A DNA stretch of 64,000 nucleotides from Paraburkholderia ferrariae NBRC 106233. Its GTDB lineage: Bacteria > Pseudomonadota > Gammaproteobacteria > Burkholderiales > Burkholderiaceae. Where the stretch lies: assembly GCF_000685035.1 (NCBI RefSeq), contig NZ_BAYB01000001.1:17508-81507 (forward strand). Direction: 5' to 3'. Positions within the stretch are counted from its first letter, which is position 1; each line of letters starts with the position of its first letter. Shown here in pieces: positions 37,460 to 51,731 of this stretch. Both the position numbers and the translations under genes were made by a program. Under the pieces are notes generated by a model, which saw nothing but the letters and a program-made list of their open reading frames with translations, ran no database searches and had not been told where the DNA came from.

Positions 37460-39668
37460 CTATCTGCGCAGCCGGAAATAGAGCGTGCCGAGCGGCGGCA
37501 GCACGAGCGCCGCCGACTGCGGCTTGCCGTGGCTCGCCACCGGTTCCGTTTCGATCTGGCCGCCGTTGCCCATATTCGAGCCGCCGTAGATCGAGGCGTC
37601 CGTGTTCATGACCTCTTCCCACTGGCCCGGCTGCGGCATGCCGATGCGGTAGCCGTGGCGGGGCACGGGCGTGAAGTTGCACACCGCCACGATCTCGCGG
37701 CCCGAGCCGTCCACGCGCCGCCACGCAAGCACGCTGTTTTCGCTGTCGTCGGCCACGAGCCATTCGAAGCCGCCCGGCTCCGCGTCCAGCACGTGGAGCG
37801 CCGGCTCGCCGGTGTACAGGCCGTTCAGGTCGCGCACGAGCGTTTGCACGCCGCGGTGCAGCGGATCGTCCAGCAGATGCCAGTGCGGCGCGCCGTCGTG
37901 GTCGAACTCCGCAAGCTGCCCGAACTCGCCGCCCATGAAAAGCAGCTTCTTGCCCGGATGCGCCCACATGAAGCCCAGATACGCGCGCAGGTTCGCGAAG
38001 CGCTGCCAGCGGTCGCCGGGCATCTTGCCGAGCAGCGATCCCTTGCCGTGCACGACCTCATCGTGCGAGAGCGGCAGCACGAAGCGCTCCGACCACGCGT
38101 ACACCATGGCGAAAGTCATTTCGTGATGGTGATAGCGGCGGTGGATCGGGTCTTCGTGCATGTAGTGCAGCGTGTCGTGCATCCAGCCCATGTTCCACTT
38201 GAACTGGAAGCCGAGGCCGCCGTCTTCGGGCCGCGCGCTCACGCCGGGCCACGCCGTCGATTCCTCGGCCACGGTGATGACGCCGGGCCGCTGCGGCACG
38301 TACTGCGTCTCGTGGTTCAGGCGCTTGAGAAACGCGATCGATTCGAGGTTTTCGCGCCCGCCATACATATTCGGCACCCACTCGCCGGCATTGCGCGAGT
38401 AGTCGCGGTACAGCATGGAGGCCACCGCATCCACGCGCAGGCCATCGACGTGATAGCGCAGCAGCCACGCAAGCGCCGATGCGATCAGGAACGCACTGAC
38501 CTCGCGGCGGCCGAGGTTGTAGATCATCGTGTTCCAGTCGGGGTGATAGCCTTCGCGCGGATCGGCGTGCTCGTAGAGCGCGGTGCCGTCGAAGTCGATC
38601 AGGCCGTGCGCGTCGTTCGGGAAATGCGCGGGCACCCAGTCGAGTATCACGCCGAGCCCCGCTTCGTGCGCGCGGTCCACGAATGCCGCGAAGTCGAGCG
38701 GCGAGCCGAGGCGCGCCGTGGGCGCGAACTGCGCGAGCGGCTGGTAGCCCCACGATCCGCCGAACGGGTGCTCGGCCACCGGCATCAGTTCGAGATGCGT
38801 GAAGCCCATGCCCTGGGCGTAGGGGATCAGGCGGTCGGCGAGCGCGGTCCAGTCGGGGGCCGGGGCGTCGGTGCCCTGGGTCGGCAGCCACGAGGGTGCA
38901 TGCACTTCGTAGATCGAGAGCGCGCTGCGCACGCTCTGCCGTTCGCCGCGCGTCTGCAGCCAGTCGTGGTCGCGCCAGGCGTAGTGATCGAGCGCCTCGA
39001 CGGGGGCAACGATCGAGGCCGTGGCGGGCGGGTTTTCGGTTTGCAGGGCACAGGGGTCGGCTTTAAGCGGCAGTACCTCGCCGCGCGCGCCGAGAATCTC
39101 GTACTTGTAGCGCGCGCCCGCCGCCACGCGCGGAATGAAGAGTTCCCAGACACCCGCTTCGAAGCGCAGCCGCATGGGATGGCGGCGGCCGTCCCATGCG
39201 TTGAAGTCGCCGACCACGGAAACGCGCCGCGCGTTGGGCGCCCAGACGGCAAAGCGCACGCCGGGCACGCCGTCGCATTCCAGCGGCCGCGCGCCCAGGC
39301 ATTCGAGTACGGCATACGGGTCGCCGTCGGCGAGCCGGCGCAGCGCTTCTTCCGAAAGCTGCGGACCGAATGCATAGGGGTCCTCTACTTCCTGCACCAC
39401 GCCTTGCCAGTCGATTTCGAGCCGGTACGGCACGGACTCGGCAACCGGGCCCGCAAACAGGCCCGCCGGGTGAATGCGCGTGAGTTCGGCCAGCGTATGG
39501 GCCCGGTCGCGCGCGAGCACCCGGACATGGGAGGCATTGGGCAGCCACGCCCGCACATAGGGCGTGCCGTCGATCGCGTGCGGGCCCAGCACCGCGAACG
39601 GATCCGCGTGGCGGGCGCCGGCGAGGGCGTCGATATCGTGCGCGGAGAGGCCCGCATCGCTCGCGTGG

Positions 39669-39676
<8 letters not shown>
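37460..39676 (-). CDS. glgB: 1,4-alpha-glucan branching enzyme
   Basis: Makes alpha-1,6 branches in the glucan built by GlgE. It has 738 residues: N-terminal carbohydrate-binding modules ([15 protein letters not shown], then [20 protein letters not shown]), a GH13 core with [20 protein letters not shown] (nucleophile), [15 protein letters not shown] (acid/base Glu) and [16 protein letters not shown], and a C-terminal beta domain. AGGAGG lies 5 bases before the ATG at 39676, which fixes the start there rather than at the GTG two codons earlier. The start overlaps the end of the treS gene by 8 bases. Confidence 0.96.
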
Positions 39677-43096
<3,420 letters not shown>

Positions 43097-43100
<4 letters not shown>

Positions 43101-46100
43101 GTCGCTCCTCCGGGCGGAAAGTCATCGTCGAATTCGGGGTGACCTTCCACGCGCGTTTCATCCGTTTCGGGCGGCGGCTCTTCGCGCGGCAGTCCGCGCG
43201 CGGGTTCGATGCGCCAGATCGCATAAGGCCGCGCATGCGGGTCGAGGCGCACGTGCTGCCAGCGGCCGTGCCACGCAAAGCGCTCGCCGGTGAGTTCGTC
43301 GGTGACAGCAAGCGGCGCGCCGTCGTCGAGGCGCCAGTGCTGGAATGTCTGCCACGGCAGTTCGAAATCCGCGCCCTGCTCGCTCCAGGGATCGAGGCTG
43401 ATCGCCACGATCATCACGTTTTCGCGCGAAGGCGTGGCCTTTTCGAAACACAGAATCTGCTCGTTGCGTGCTTCGAGAAAGGTGATGCCCAGATGCGTCT
43501 GCAAGGCCGGATTCGCGCGCCGCATGCGGTTGAGCGCGGCAATCTCCGCGACGATGTTGCCGTGCCGGTTCCAGTCCCAGGCGCGCAGCTGATATTTTTC
43601 GGAGTCCAGATAGTCTTCGCTGTTGGGCGGTGCGCGGCCTTCGCAGAGCTCGAAGCCGCAGTAGACGCCCCACAGGCCGGAGAGCGTCGCGGCCAGCGCC
43701 GCGCGGATCAGGAAGCTCGCGCGCGCGCTGGTTTGCAGATGCCGCGGGTTGATGTCGGGCGTGTTGACGAAGAAGTTCGGGCGGTAGAAGTCGCGCACCG
43801 GCGTTTGCGTCAGTTCCGTGAGGTATTCGGTGAAATCGCGCTTGCTCTCGCGCCACGTGAAGTAGGTGTACGACTGCGAGAAGCCGAGCTTGGCGAGCCG
43901 GTACATGAGGCGCGGCCGCGTGAAGGCTTCGGAAAGAAAGATCACGTCGGGATGGCGCGCGCGTACGTCGGCGATCATCCATTCCCAGAACGGCAGCGGT
44001 TTCGTGTGCGGATTGTCCACGCGGAAGATGCGCACGCCCGCATCCACCCAGAACAGGATGGCGTCGCGCAGCGCGAGCCAGAGCGCGGGCTTCGAATCGT
44101 GCGCGTAGAACTCGGGGTTCACGATGTCCTGATACTTCTTCGGCGGATTTTCCGCGTAGCGCAGCGTGCCGTCCGGGCGCCACGCGAACCAGCCGGGATG
44201 CGCCTTCAGCCACGGATGGTCGGGCGAGCACTGGATGGCGAAGTCGAGCGCGATTTCGAGGCCGTGCGCGTGCGCGGCAGCCAGCATGCGGCAGAAGTCT
44301 TCGAGCGTGCCCAGTTCCGGATGAATGGCCGTGTGGCCGCCTTCGGCCGCGCCGATCGCATAGGGGCTGCCCACGTCGCCGGGCTGCGCATTGAGCGCGT
44401 TGTTGCGGCCCTTGCGGTTCGCGAGGCCGATGGGATGGATCGGCGGGAAGTACAGCACGTCGAAGCCCATGTCGCGGATGCGCGGCAGCTTGGCGATCAC
44501 GTCGTCGAAGGTGCCGTGCCGGCTTTCGTCGTCGCTCATGGAGCGCGGGAAGATTTCGTACCAGCTCGCGAAGCGCGCGGCGCTGCGTTCGGCGTCCACG
44601 CGCCGCACGTGTTCGTCGCGCGAGAGGAACGGGCGGTGATGGGCGGCGCGCACCGCCGCCGCCGTGGCGGGCGCGGCGAGCAGCGCACAGCGTGTGTCGG
44701 TGTCGGCGCCCACGAAGCGGTGCACGATCGCATCGAGCGCGGCGCGGGTGCGCGCGTGAACGTCGCCGGCTTCGTCGGGAGCGTCGGAGGTGTCGGCACA
44801 CGCGAGCACGAGCGCGAGCAGGCGGCTCGCTTCCTCCATCTCCAGATCGACGTTCTGGTTCGCCGCGCGCTTTTTCTGCACGTGATCGGCGAGCGAGGCG
44901 AAGTCGTCGCGCCAGGCGAGCACCACGTATTCGTAGCGGCCCACGCGGTCGAGCGGGAAGTGGCCGCTCCACATGTCGGTGCCCGCGGGCTGCACGGGAG
45001 TCATCGGCGATTCGTGCCAGGCCGTTTCGTCGGCGGCGCGCCAGAGCACGGCGGCGTCGATGCGGTCGTGGCCGTCGGCGAAAATCGCCGCGCGCACCTC
45101 CACGCGTTCGCCCACGGTGCGCTTGGCCACGAAGCGGCCTTCGTCGACGGAAGGCGTCACGCTTTCGATGGCGATGCGCGGCGCGGCGAGCGCTTCCACA
45201 ACGCTCTTGTGGCCGCTCGTGCGCGACTTCGCGAGGTCTTCGGGCGGCGCGAGCACGACCGGGGGCGCCGCGAGCGCGCGGAACAGCCAGCATGCGCCCG
45301 CGGGCAGCGTGAACGCTTCGGGCACCGCGCTCGCGTCGCGCCGTGCCTGCGTGCGCGCCGCGCGCAGCGTTTCGGCGTCGAGCGGCGAGAAGCGCGTGAA
45401 GCCGCCCGGCGCGCCGTCGAGAAGGCGCGCCATGCTCACGCGCACGGGCGCGGCGAGCGCGGGGTTGACGAGGGTGAGCACGGCGTCGTCGGCGTCGCGC
45501 AGGTCGGCGCGGTCGCCGCGCAGCACGGCCATGATGGGGGCGCCCGGGCCGTTCAGCGCGCGCAGCTCGCCGTTGGTCTGCAGCGTCCAGGTTTCGCGCT
45601 GCAAGGCATTGGCGTGGGCAATGTCGGTGCAGAGGTCGAACGCAGCATGCGCTTTCGCTGCGTTGAACGCCGCCGCGCTGCCGCCGGCGTGGTGCACCGC
45701 TTCGGTGAGGCCGTATTCGAAGCCCATCGGCACGAGCCAGCCGGTGCCGAGCGCTGCCGCGGCGCGCAGCATGCGCCGGTAGGCGCGCTCGACCGCGCGC
45801 GCGTCCGTGGCGCCTTCCTGGTCGTGCGCGTAGCGTGTGCCGTAGGGTGCCTCGGGAAATGCCACGGGCGAGCCCACGCGGCGCAGTACCTCGTGCTCCT
45901 CCACGAACCAGCTCGAGGAAAAGTCCCACCAGCGCAGCGACGAGAACGCGGCGTCGAAGCCCGCGCCTTCAAGACGCGCGATTTCGGCGCGCGCGAGGCC
46001 GGGCGTGGCGGCGAGCCAGCGCGTCTGGCGATGGCGCTCGCGCACCACCTCGAAGATGCCGCGCAGGACGGCCGCGGGCACGCGGTGCGGCGAGTCGATG

Positions 46101-46600
46101 CGAAAGCCGCCAAGGCCAGCCTGCACCAGTTCGATCATGCGCTGCGACCACCACGCGGCGAGCGGGGCGGCGGCGCGTTCGAAATCGGCGTAGGCCACGT
46201 TGGCCTCGGGTTGGCCGTGGCGCGGGTCGAGCCGCGCGTCCTCGGGCTCGAACGGGTGAAACCATTCCGCATGCGCGGCGTACAGCGCGCCATCGGCGGC
46301 CGCGCGGTCGAGCGTGAGGTCGGCGAGCAGCGTGAGGCCGTGCTCGCGTGCGGCGTCCACGAGGACGCGCAACGCTTCGTCGGCGGATTGCGACGTTTCG
46401 AAGACAGGGTGAAGACGGGCATGGTCGGCGACGATGCGGCCGTCACCGGAGGAACCGGGCGCGAACAGCGCCCCGATCAGCACATGGTCGAAGCCGAGCG
46501 AGGCCGCATGGGCGAAGCAGGCAGGCCACGCGTCGAGCGGCCCGACGAGGGCGGAATGGACGAAGTAGATCCGCGGCGCATAGGCATGTGGAGGTTCCAT
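43097..46600 (-). CDS. glgE: alpha-1,4-glucan:maltose-1-phosphate maltosyltransferase with N-terminal amylase-like domain
   Basis: Extends alpha-glucan by maltose units from maltose 1-phosphate. The GlgE part is about residues 475-1167, the size of the mycobacterial enzyme (~700). Its signatures include YFPPIHPIGLANRKGRNNAL, the nucleophile region RIFRVDNPHTKPLPFWEW (about residue 861), the acid/base FLSEAFTRPRLMYRLAK (about 890) and VNTPDINPRHL. The first ~440 residues are a second GH13-like domain with GFRIDSPHRVPAAV but with WLAATPG where the acid/base glutamate is expected, so probably non-catalytic. The start is the ATG at 46600, preceded by an in-frame TTG. It is the first gene of the seven-gene operon. 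Confidence 0.94.
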
Positions 46601-46843
46601 CAATCGTATTCCCGATGCGTCGGGCAGCGCGGATGCGCTTTCGCGCGATCACGTCGCCCGGAGGGTGCCGGAGCCGCGGCGTGGGCTTTTGCTGCGCCCG
46701 CGGCGGCGCGTCCTGTTCAATGTAGTGCAAGAGCAGGCCGGAACCAAACCGCGAACGTCGCAAGGCTCTTGGAGGGGCATTCAGCAAGGGGCATGCCCGG
46801 CGACGGGGCGGAGAACGCCCCGGAGGAGGGAGGGAACGCGGCG

Positions 46844-47500
46844 TTAGCCGCCTACCATGCTGGCGGCGATGTTCACGCACAGGCCCAGCACGGCCACATT
46901 GAAGTAGAACGAGAGGATGGACTGCGCGAGCACGCTGCGCCGCGCGCTGCGCCCGCGCATGCCCACGTCGGCGGTTTGCGAGGCCACGGCGATGGTGAAC
47001 GAAAAGTACAGGAAATCCCAGTAATTCGGCGCAAGCTCGCGGTCGGGAAAGACGAGCGCGGGCGCTGAGGGATCGGACCCGTAGAACACGCGCGCGTAAT
47101 GCAGCGTGAAGATGGTGGGAATGAGGAACCACGCGCCGATCAGCGTGAGGCCCGTAATGGCCGAATGCAGCACTTTCGAAGCGATGCCGAGGTCCTTCGT
47201 GGTGCCGAGTTCGAGCACGATCGCCACGATGCTCGCCACCGTCGCGGTGCAGATCACGAAGAGCACCGCGCCCGCGTTTTCGTCTTCGCGCTGGGCGTTG
47301 CTGCGCACGCTCTCTTCGCTGGCGAAGGCCATGTGCACCCAGATCAGCACGAGGTAGACCCAGATCGCCGCGTCCCAGCCCAGCAGCACGCGCGCCGTGG
47401 GCCTGAGCGCGGCCGGCGAAAGGAAGCCCACCGCGAGTCCGGCCAGCGCCCCGAGCATCATGTATGGGCGGTTGCGTAACACCTGAGGGTAGAGATTCAT
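46844..47500 (-). CDS. DUF1345 family membrane protein
   Basis: A 218-residue integral membrane protein with about five hydrophobic segments (residues 14-32, 42-62, 80-103, 115-137 and 190-215). Family-like sequences are LLGWDAAIWVYLVLIWVHM and the C-terminal YFSFTIAVASQTADVGMRG. The function of DUF1345 proteins is not known. The start is the ATG at 47500 (MNLYPQVLRNRPYMML); the frame is open to 47641. It is transcribed toward glgE, 243 bases away, and is divergent from the sugar dehydrogenase operon. Confidence 0.82.
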   Translation of the reverse strand: MNLYPQVLRNRPYMMLGALAGLAVGFLSPAALRPTARVLLGWDAAIWVYLVLIWVHMAFASEESVRSNAQREDENAGAVLFVICTATVASIVAIVLELGTTKDLGIASKVLHSAITGLTLIGAWFLIPTIFTLHYARVFYGSDPSAPALVFPDRELAPNYWDFLYFSFTIAVASQTADVGMRGRSARRSVLAQSILSFYFNVAVLGLCVNIAASMVGG

Positions 47501-47587
47501 GTCGTCGTGAATGTGGCAAAACGTTGGGCAGGGGCCTGCTGCGGCGATTCTATCGTGCGTTTTATGCCATGCATGATGGCAACGGGT

Positions 47588-47617
47588 TTGTCTAATCGCG
47601 CCAGGAAAGGCTATATT
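47588..47617 (+). promoter_or_regulatory. possible promoter of the FAD sugar dehydrogenase operon
   Basis: TTGTCT (47588-47593) and TATATT (47612-47617) are 18 bases apart and lie 143 bases before the first gene. Identified by eye only. Confidence 0.35.
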
Positions 47618-47759
47618 GCTTGCGCGGCGCGTCATCGGCACCTTTCATCCGGAAAGGCGCCGTGCACGCCGCAACACGATAGCAAACCTCGTTCGTATCG
47701 CCCCGGACCCGGCAGGCAACATGGCTGCCGGCTCGCTACGAAACTCATCTGGAGTCCGC

Positions 47760-48329
47760 ATGACAGATGTGACGCAGGACGGGACGCCCCACACCTCGGG
47801 CCACCGGCCCGGCCGCCGGCACTTCGTGACCGGCGCGTGCGCCGCCGCGGCGGTGCTGGCTTTCACGATGGCCGGGCGCCCCGGCTCGCTGCCCGGCTTC
47901 GCGCGCGTGTTCGCCGCCACCTCCCCCGACGACAGCGGCTACGACGCCTTCATCGCGCTCTCGCAACGGCTGACCGGCCGCACCAGCTTCGACAAGCTGC
48001 TCGGCGAGCGCATCTATGCGTCGCTCGCCCGCGCGAACAGCCAGTTTGCCTCGAACGTGGGCGCGCTCGGCGGCTGGCTGCAGAGCCACGGCGGCGTGCC
48101 CTCGGACAGCGTGACCGCGGCGCTCAAAGACGCGCAGCCCGAACTCGCGACGACGGTGGGCGACATCATGCGCGCCTGGTATCTGGGCCTCGTGGGCGAT
48201 TCTCCGCATATCGAGGTGGTGGCGTACGAGAAGGCGCTGATGTTCGATCCGGTCAACGATGTGCTGACCATTCCGTCGTATTGTCGCGACGTGCCGTTCT
48301 ATTGGACGAAAAAGCCCGGCAGCAGTTGA
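47760..48329 (+). CDS. FAD-dependent glucose/sugar dehydrogenase gamma (small, TAT-exported) subunit
   Basis: A 189-residue partner that carries the catalytic subunit through the Tat pathway. The twin-arginine segment RRHFVTGACAAAAVLAFTMA is near residues 19-38. The mature part has the family C-terminus ALMFDPVNDVLTIPSYCRD followed by WTKKP, as in the gamma subunit of Burkholderia FAD-glucose dehydrogenase and in gluconate/sorbitol dehydrogenase small subunits. GGAG precedes the ATG at 47760. It is the first gene of the gamma-alpha-beta operon. Confidence 0.87.
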   Translation: MTDVTQDGTPHTSGHRPGRRHFVTGACAAAAVLAFTMAGRPGSLPGFARVFAATSPDDSGYDAFIALSQRLTGRTSFDKLLGERIYASLARANSQFASNVGALGGWLQSHGGVPSDSVTAALKDAQPELATTVGDIMRAWYLGLVGDSPHIEVVAYEKALMFDPVNDVLTIPSYCRDVPFYWTKKPGSS

Positions 48330-48540
48330 GCACGGGCGGTTGTAGCAGTGGCGGACGTGCCGCATTCCGCACGCCGGCCGGGCAGAGCGTTCCGGCAGGC
48401 GTGCCAGGGCCTGGGCACGTCACGCATGGCCTCGCGCGTGCTGCCTCTCGCACGCGACGGCCGCCGCGTCGGCGTGGCGCGGCGGTTGCGCAATGCCGCG
48501 CGCGGTCCCCACAACGAAAGCCAGAAGAAAGAGGACGACA

Positions 48541-50142
48541 ATGGCGATAGACAACTCTGCCGACGTAGTCGTGGTCGGTTCGGGCGTGGCGGGCAGTCTG
48601 GTCGCGTATCAGCTCGCGCAGGCGGGCGCTTCGGTGATCCTGCTCGAAGCCGGGCCGCGCCTCGCGCGCTGGCAGATCGTGGAGAACTTCCGCAACTCGC
48701 CCGCGAAAGCCGACTTCGCGACACCTTATCCCTCTTCGCCTTACGCCCCGCATCCCGAATACTCGCCGGCCAACGACTACCTGATCCAGAAAGGCGACTA
48801 TCCCTACAACTCGCAGTACCTGCGCCTCGTGGGCGGCACGACGTGGCACTGGGCCGCCGCCGCGTGGCGGCTCCTGCCCGCGGATTTCCGCCTGAAAACG
48901 CAATACGGCGTGGGCCGCGACTGGCCGTATCCGTACGAGACGCTCGAGCCGTGGTACCAGGCGGCCGAGGAGGCGCTGGGCGTGTCGGGGCCGGGCGCCT
49001 CCTACGATCTGGGTTCGCCGCGCTCGCATCCCTATCCGATGAGCATGCTGCCGCTTTCGTACATGGATCAGCGCTTTTCGGACGTGCTCAACGCGAACGG
49101 TTTTCACGTGGTGCCCGAGCCGGTGGCGCGCAACAGCCGGCCCTACGACGCGCGTCCCACCTGCTGCGGGAACAACAACTGCATGCCGATCTGCCCGATT
49201 GCGGCGATGTACGGCGGCATAGTCCACGCCGAAAAAGCCGAGCATGCGGGCGCCAGGCTGATTGCGCAGGCGGTGGTCTATCGCGTGGAGGCCGACAACA
49301 AGGGGCTCATTACCGCGGTCCACTACAAGGACCCGAACGGCAACAGCACCCGCGTCACCGGCAAGCTTTTCGTGCTCGCGGCGAACGGCATCGAAACGCC
49401 GAAGCTGATGCTGATGTCCGTGAGCGATGCGTTTCCGCACGGCATCGGCAACAGTTCCGACCAGGTGGGCCGCAACCTCATGGATCACCCGGGCACGGGC
49501 GTCGCGTTCCTCGCCAACGAGCCCTTGTGGCCGGGCCGCGGGCCCATGGAAATGACCTCCGTGGTGAACTTCCGCGACGGTGCGTTCCGCTCCGACTATG
49601 CCTCGAAGAAACTGCATCTTTCGAACGGCGTCGGCACGATGGCGGTGACCGCCGCGCTCATCAAGAACGGCGTGACGGGGGCCGAACTGGACCGCCAGAT
49701 CCGCGACCGCGCGGCGCGCACGCTCAACATCAACAGCTTTCACGAGCATCTGCCCGAGCCGCAGAACCGCGTGCTGCCCTCGGGCGAGCGCAAGGACGCG
49801 CTCGGCATTCCGCAGCCCGAGATCTACTACTCGATCAACGACTACGTGAAGAAAAGCGCGGCCAATACGCACGATCTGTATGCGCAGATCGCGCAGCTCT
49901 TCGGCGGCACCGAGGTCGCCTTCGACGACACCTTCGCGCCGAACAACCACATCATGGGCACGACGATCATGGGGGCCAACCCCGCGGACTCGGTCGTGGA
50001 TGCCGACTGCCGCACGCATGACCATTCGAACCTGTTCATCGCGAGCAGCGCGGTGATGCCCACCGCGGCATCGGTGAACTGCACGCTCACGATTGCCGCG
50101 TTGTCGCTGAAGCTGGCCGACAAACTGCGGCACGAGCTCTGA
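48541..50142 (+). CDS. FAD-dependent sugar dehydrogenase alpha subunit (GMC family, 3Fe-4S)
   Basis: The catalytic periplasmic GMC oxidoreductase of 533 residues. The FAD Rossmann motif is VVVVGSGVAGSLVAYQLAQA (about residues 9-28). Cys208, Cys209, Cys214 and Cys218 (TCCGNNNCMPICPIA) have the spacing of the iron-sulfur ligands known from B. cepacia FAD-GDH. The C-terminal catalytic region is DADCRTHDHSNLFIASSAVM and VNCTLTIAALSL. It has no signal of its own, consistent with riding on the Tat-exported gamma subunit. The substrate is probably glucose or a related sugar or sugar acid; not decidable from sequence. Its stop overlaps the next open frame. Confidence 0.9.
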   Translation: MAIDNSADVVVVGSGVAGSLVAYQLAQAGASVILLEAGPRLARWQIVENFRNSPAKADFATPYPSSPYAPHPEYSPANDYLIQKGDYPYNSQYLRLVGGTTWHWAAAAWRLLPADFRLKTQYGVGRDWPYPYETLEPWYQAAEEALGVSGPGASYDLGSPRSHPYPMSMLPLSYMDQRFSDVLNANGFHVVPEPVARNSRPYDARPTCCGNNNCMPICPIAAMYGGIVHAEKAEHAGARLIAQAVVYRVEADNKGLITAVHYKDPNGNSTRVTGKLFVLAANGIETPKLMLMSVSDAFPHGIGNSSDQVGRNLMDHPGTGVAFLANEPLWPGRGPMEMTSVVNFRDGAFRSDYASKKLHLSNGVGTMAVTAALIKNGVTGAELDRQIRDRAARTLNINSFHEHLPEPQNRVLPSGERKDALGIPQPEIYYSINDYVKKSAANTHDLYAQIAQLFGGTEVAFDDTFAPNNHIMGTTIMGANPADSVVDADCRTHDHSNLFIASSAVMPTAASVNCTLTIAALSLKLADKLRHEL

Positions 50143-50165
50143 TGCGCACCGGCCGGAGACAGACG

Positions 50166-51584
50166 ATGAACGAACGACAGTCCCCTTGCGTACGCGCCGC
50201 CCTGCTCGCACCCGTGGCCCGCACCCGGCACACGCGCACCGCGCTGGCAGCGGTCTTTTTCTGTGCTTTCGCGCTCTATGTTGCGTGGCACGCCTCGCAC
50301 GACGGCGCGGCCCGGCCCGTGGACGAACTGCCCCTGCCGGCCGCGCATGGCCAGGCATCGGACGCGACGCCCGACGGCACGGCGGTCAATCAGCCCGAAC
50401 TCGTGAAGCGCGGCGAGTACCTCACGCGCGTGGGCGACTGCGTGGCCTGCCACACCGCCGACAAGAGCCGTCCATTCGCGGGCGGACTTCCTATCGTCAC
50501 GCCGTTCGGCAAGATCTATACGCCGAACATCACGCCCGACCCGGACACCGGCATCGGCCAGTGGAGCGACGCCGACTTCATGCGCGCGATGCACGAAGGC
50601 ATCGGCAAGAACGGCGAGCGGCTCTATCCGGCGTTCCCGTATGTGGAATTCACGCGCGTCACCGAACAGGACGTGCAGGCGATCCGCGCTTATCTGAACA
50701 CCGTCGCGCCCATTCACTACGCACCGCCCGCCAACGAACTGCGCTTCCCGTTCAACCTGCGCTGGCTGATGGTCGTCTGGAACCTCTTCAACTTCAACGA
50801 AGGGCGCTTCGTGCCGGACCCGCAACAGAGCGCCGAATACAACCGCGGCGCGTATCTCGTGAAAGGGCTGGCACATTGTGAGGAGTGCCACACACCGCGC
50901 AACTTCATGCAGGGCTTGAGCAAGAGCGAGCGCTTCGCGGGCGCGACCCAGGCGGGCTGGCAGGCCTACAACATCACGCCGGACAAGGCGGGCGGCATCG
51001 GCAACTGGAGCGACGACGAACTGATCGCCTATCTTTCGACCGGCGCCGCCGCCGGCCACGCAAACGCGGCGGGACCGATGGCCGAAGTCGTGCAGAACTC
51101 CACGCAATATCTCACCGACGAAGACCTGCACTCGGTCGTGGCCTACCTGCGCGGGCAGCAGCCGATTTCGGGCGGCGTGACGCGCTCGCGCGACTCGTGG
51201 GGGAAGCCTGCCGTGGACGACGTGACGACGCTGCGCGGCACCGAAGTGACGAGCGTGAACGGCGTGCAGCTTTTCGTCGCGAACTGCGCGAGCTGCCACA
51301 ACTGGACCGGCGAAGGCATCGGCGCGAGCGCGCCGGGCGCCTACCCCGCGCTGATTCACAACAGCGTGGCGGGCGCGGCCAGCCCGGGCAACCTGGCCAT
51401 GGTGATCCTGCACGGCGTGACGCGCAAAACGAAGGATGCGGACGTGCTGATGCCCGCATTCGGCAGCGAGCTCACCAATGACCAGGTTGCCGCGATTTCG
51501 AACTACGTGACGAAGCAGTTCGGCAATCCGCAGGCGACGATCACGCCCGATCAGGTCGGCACGCTGCGCGCCCAGCCGCAGTGA
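50166..51584 (+). CDS. three-heme cytochrome c subunit (beta) of the FAD sugar dehydrogenase
   Basis: A membrane-anchored electron acceptor of 472 residues. After one N-terminal span (LAAVFFCAFALYVAWHA) come three c-type heme sites: CVACH at Cys92, CEECH at Cys238 and CASCH at Cys374. It passes electrons from the FAD/3Fe-4S subunit to ubiquinone or the terminal chain. The start at 50166 has GGAGA 6 bases upstream; an ATG at 50142 overlapping the alpha-subunit stop (TGATG) is the alternative. It is the last gene of the operon. Confidence 0.9.
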   Translation: MNERQSPCVRAALLAPVARTRHTRTALAAVFFCAFALYVAWHASHDGAARPVDELPLPAAHGQASDATPDGTAVNQPELVKRGEYLTRVGDCVACHTADKSRPFAGGLPIVTPFGKIYTPNITPDPDTGIGQWSDADFMRAMHEGIGKNGERLYPAFPYVEFTRVTEQDVQAIRAYLNTVAPIHYAPPANELRFPFNLRWLMVVWNLFNFNEGRFVPDPQQSAEYNRGAYLVKGLAHCEECHTPRNFMQGLSKSERFAGATQAGWQAYNITPDKAGGIGNWSDDELIAYLSTGAAAGHANAAGPMAEVVQNSTQYLTDEDLHSVVAYLRGQQPISGGVTRSRDSWGKPAVDDVTTLRGTEVTSVNGVQLFVANCASCHNWTGEGIGASAPGAYPALIHNSVAGAASPGNLAMVILHGVTRKTKDADVLMPAFGSELTNDQVAAISNYVTKQFGNPQATITPDQVGTLRAQPQ

Positions 51585-51731
51585 GCGTAGCTTCGGGCGC
51601 GCAGCCTGGCGCGCCCGGCATGGGGCACCGCAAGCGGGTGGGGGCGCGCAGGCGCGCGCCTCCCAGGCCGGCACGCCGCCTGCGCGCAGACGTGACACGC
51701 GCGGACTGATCGGCGGCGCTATCATGAGGGC

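Noticed and set aside
46805..46821. GGGGCG-GAGAA-CGCCCC hairpin after the DUF1345 gene
   Set aside because: The stem is short and no T tract follows on the - strand, so a terminator call is not supported.
43139..47068. 1309-codon open frame on the + strand opposite glgE
   Set aside because: It is the antisense shadow of the glgE coding sequence in GC-rich DNA; it has no ribosome site and is rich in Arg/Ala/His with no family features.
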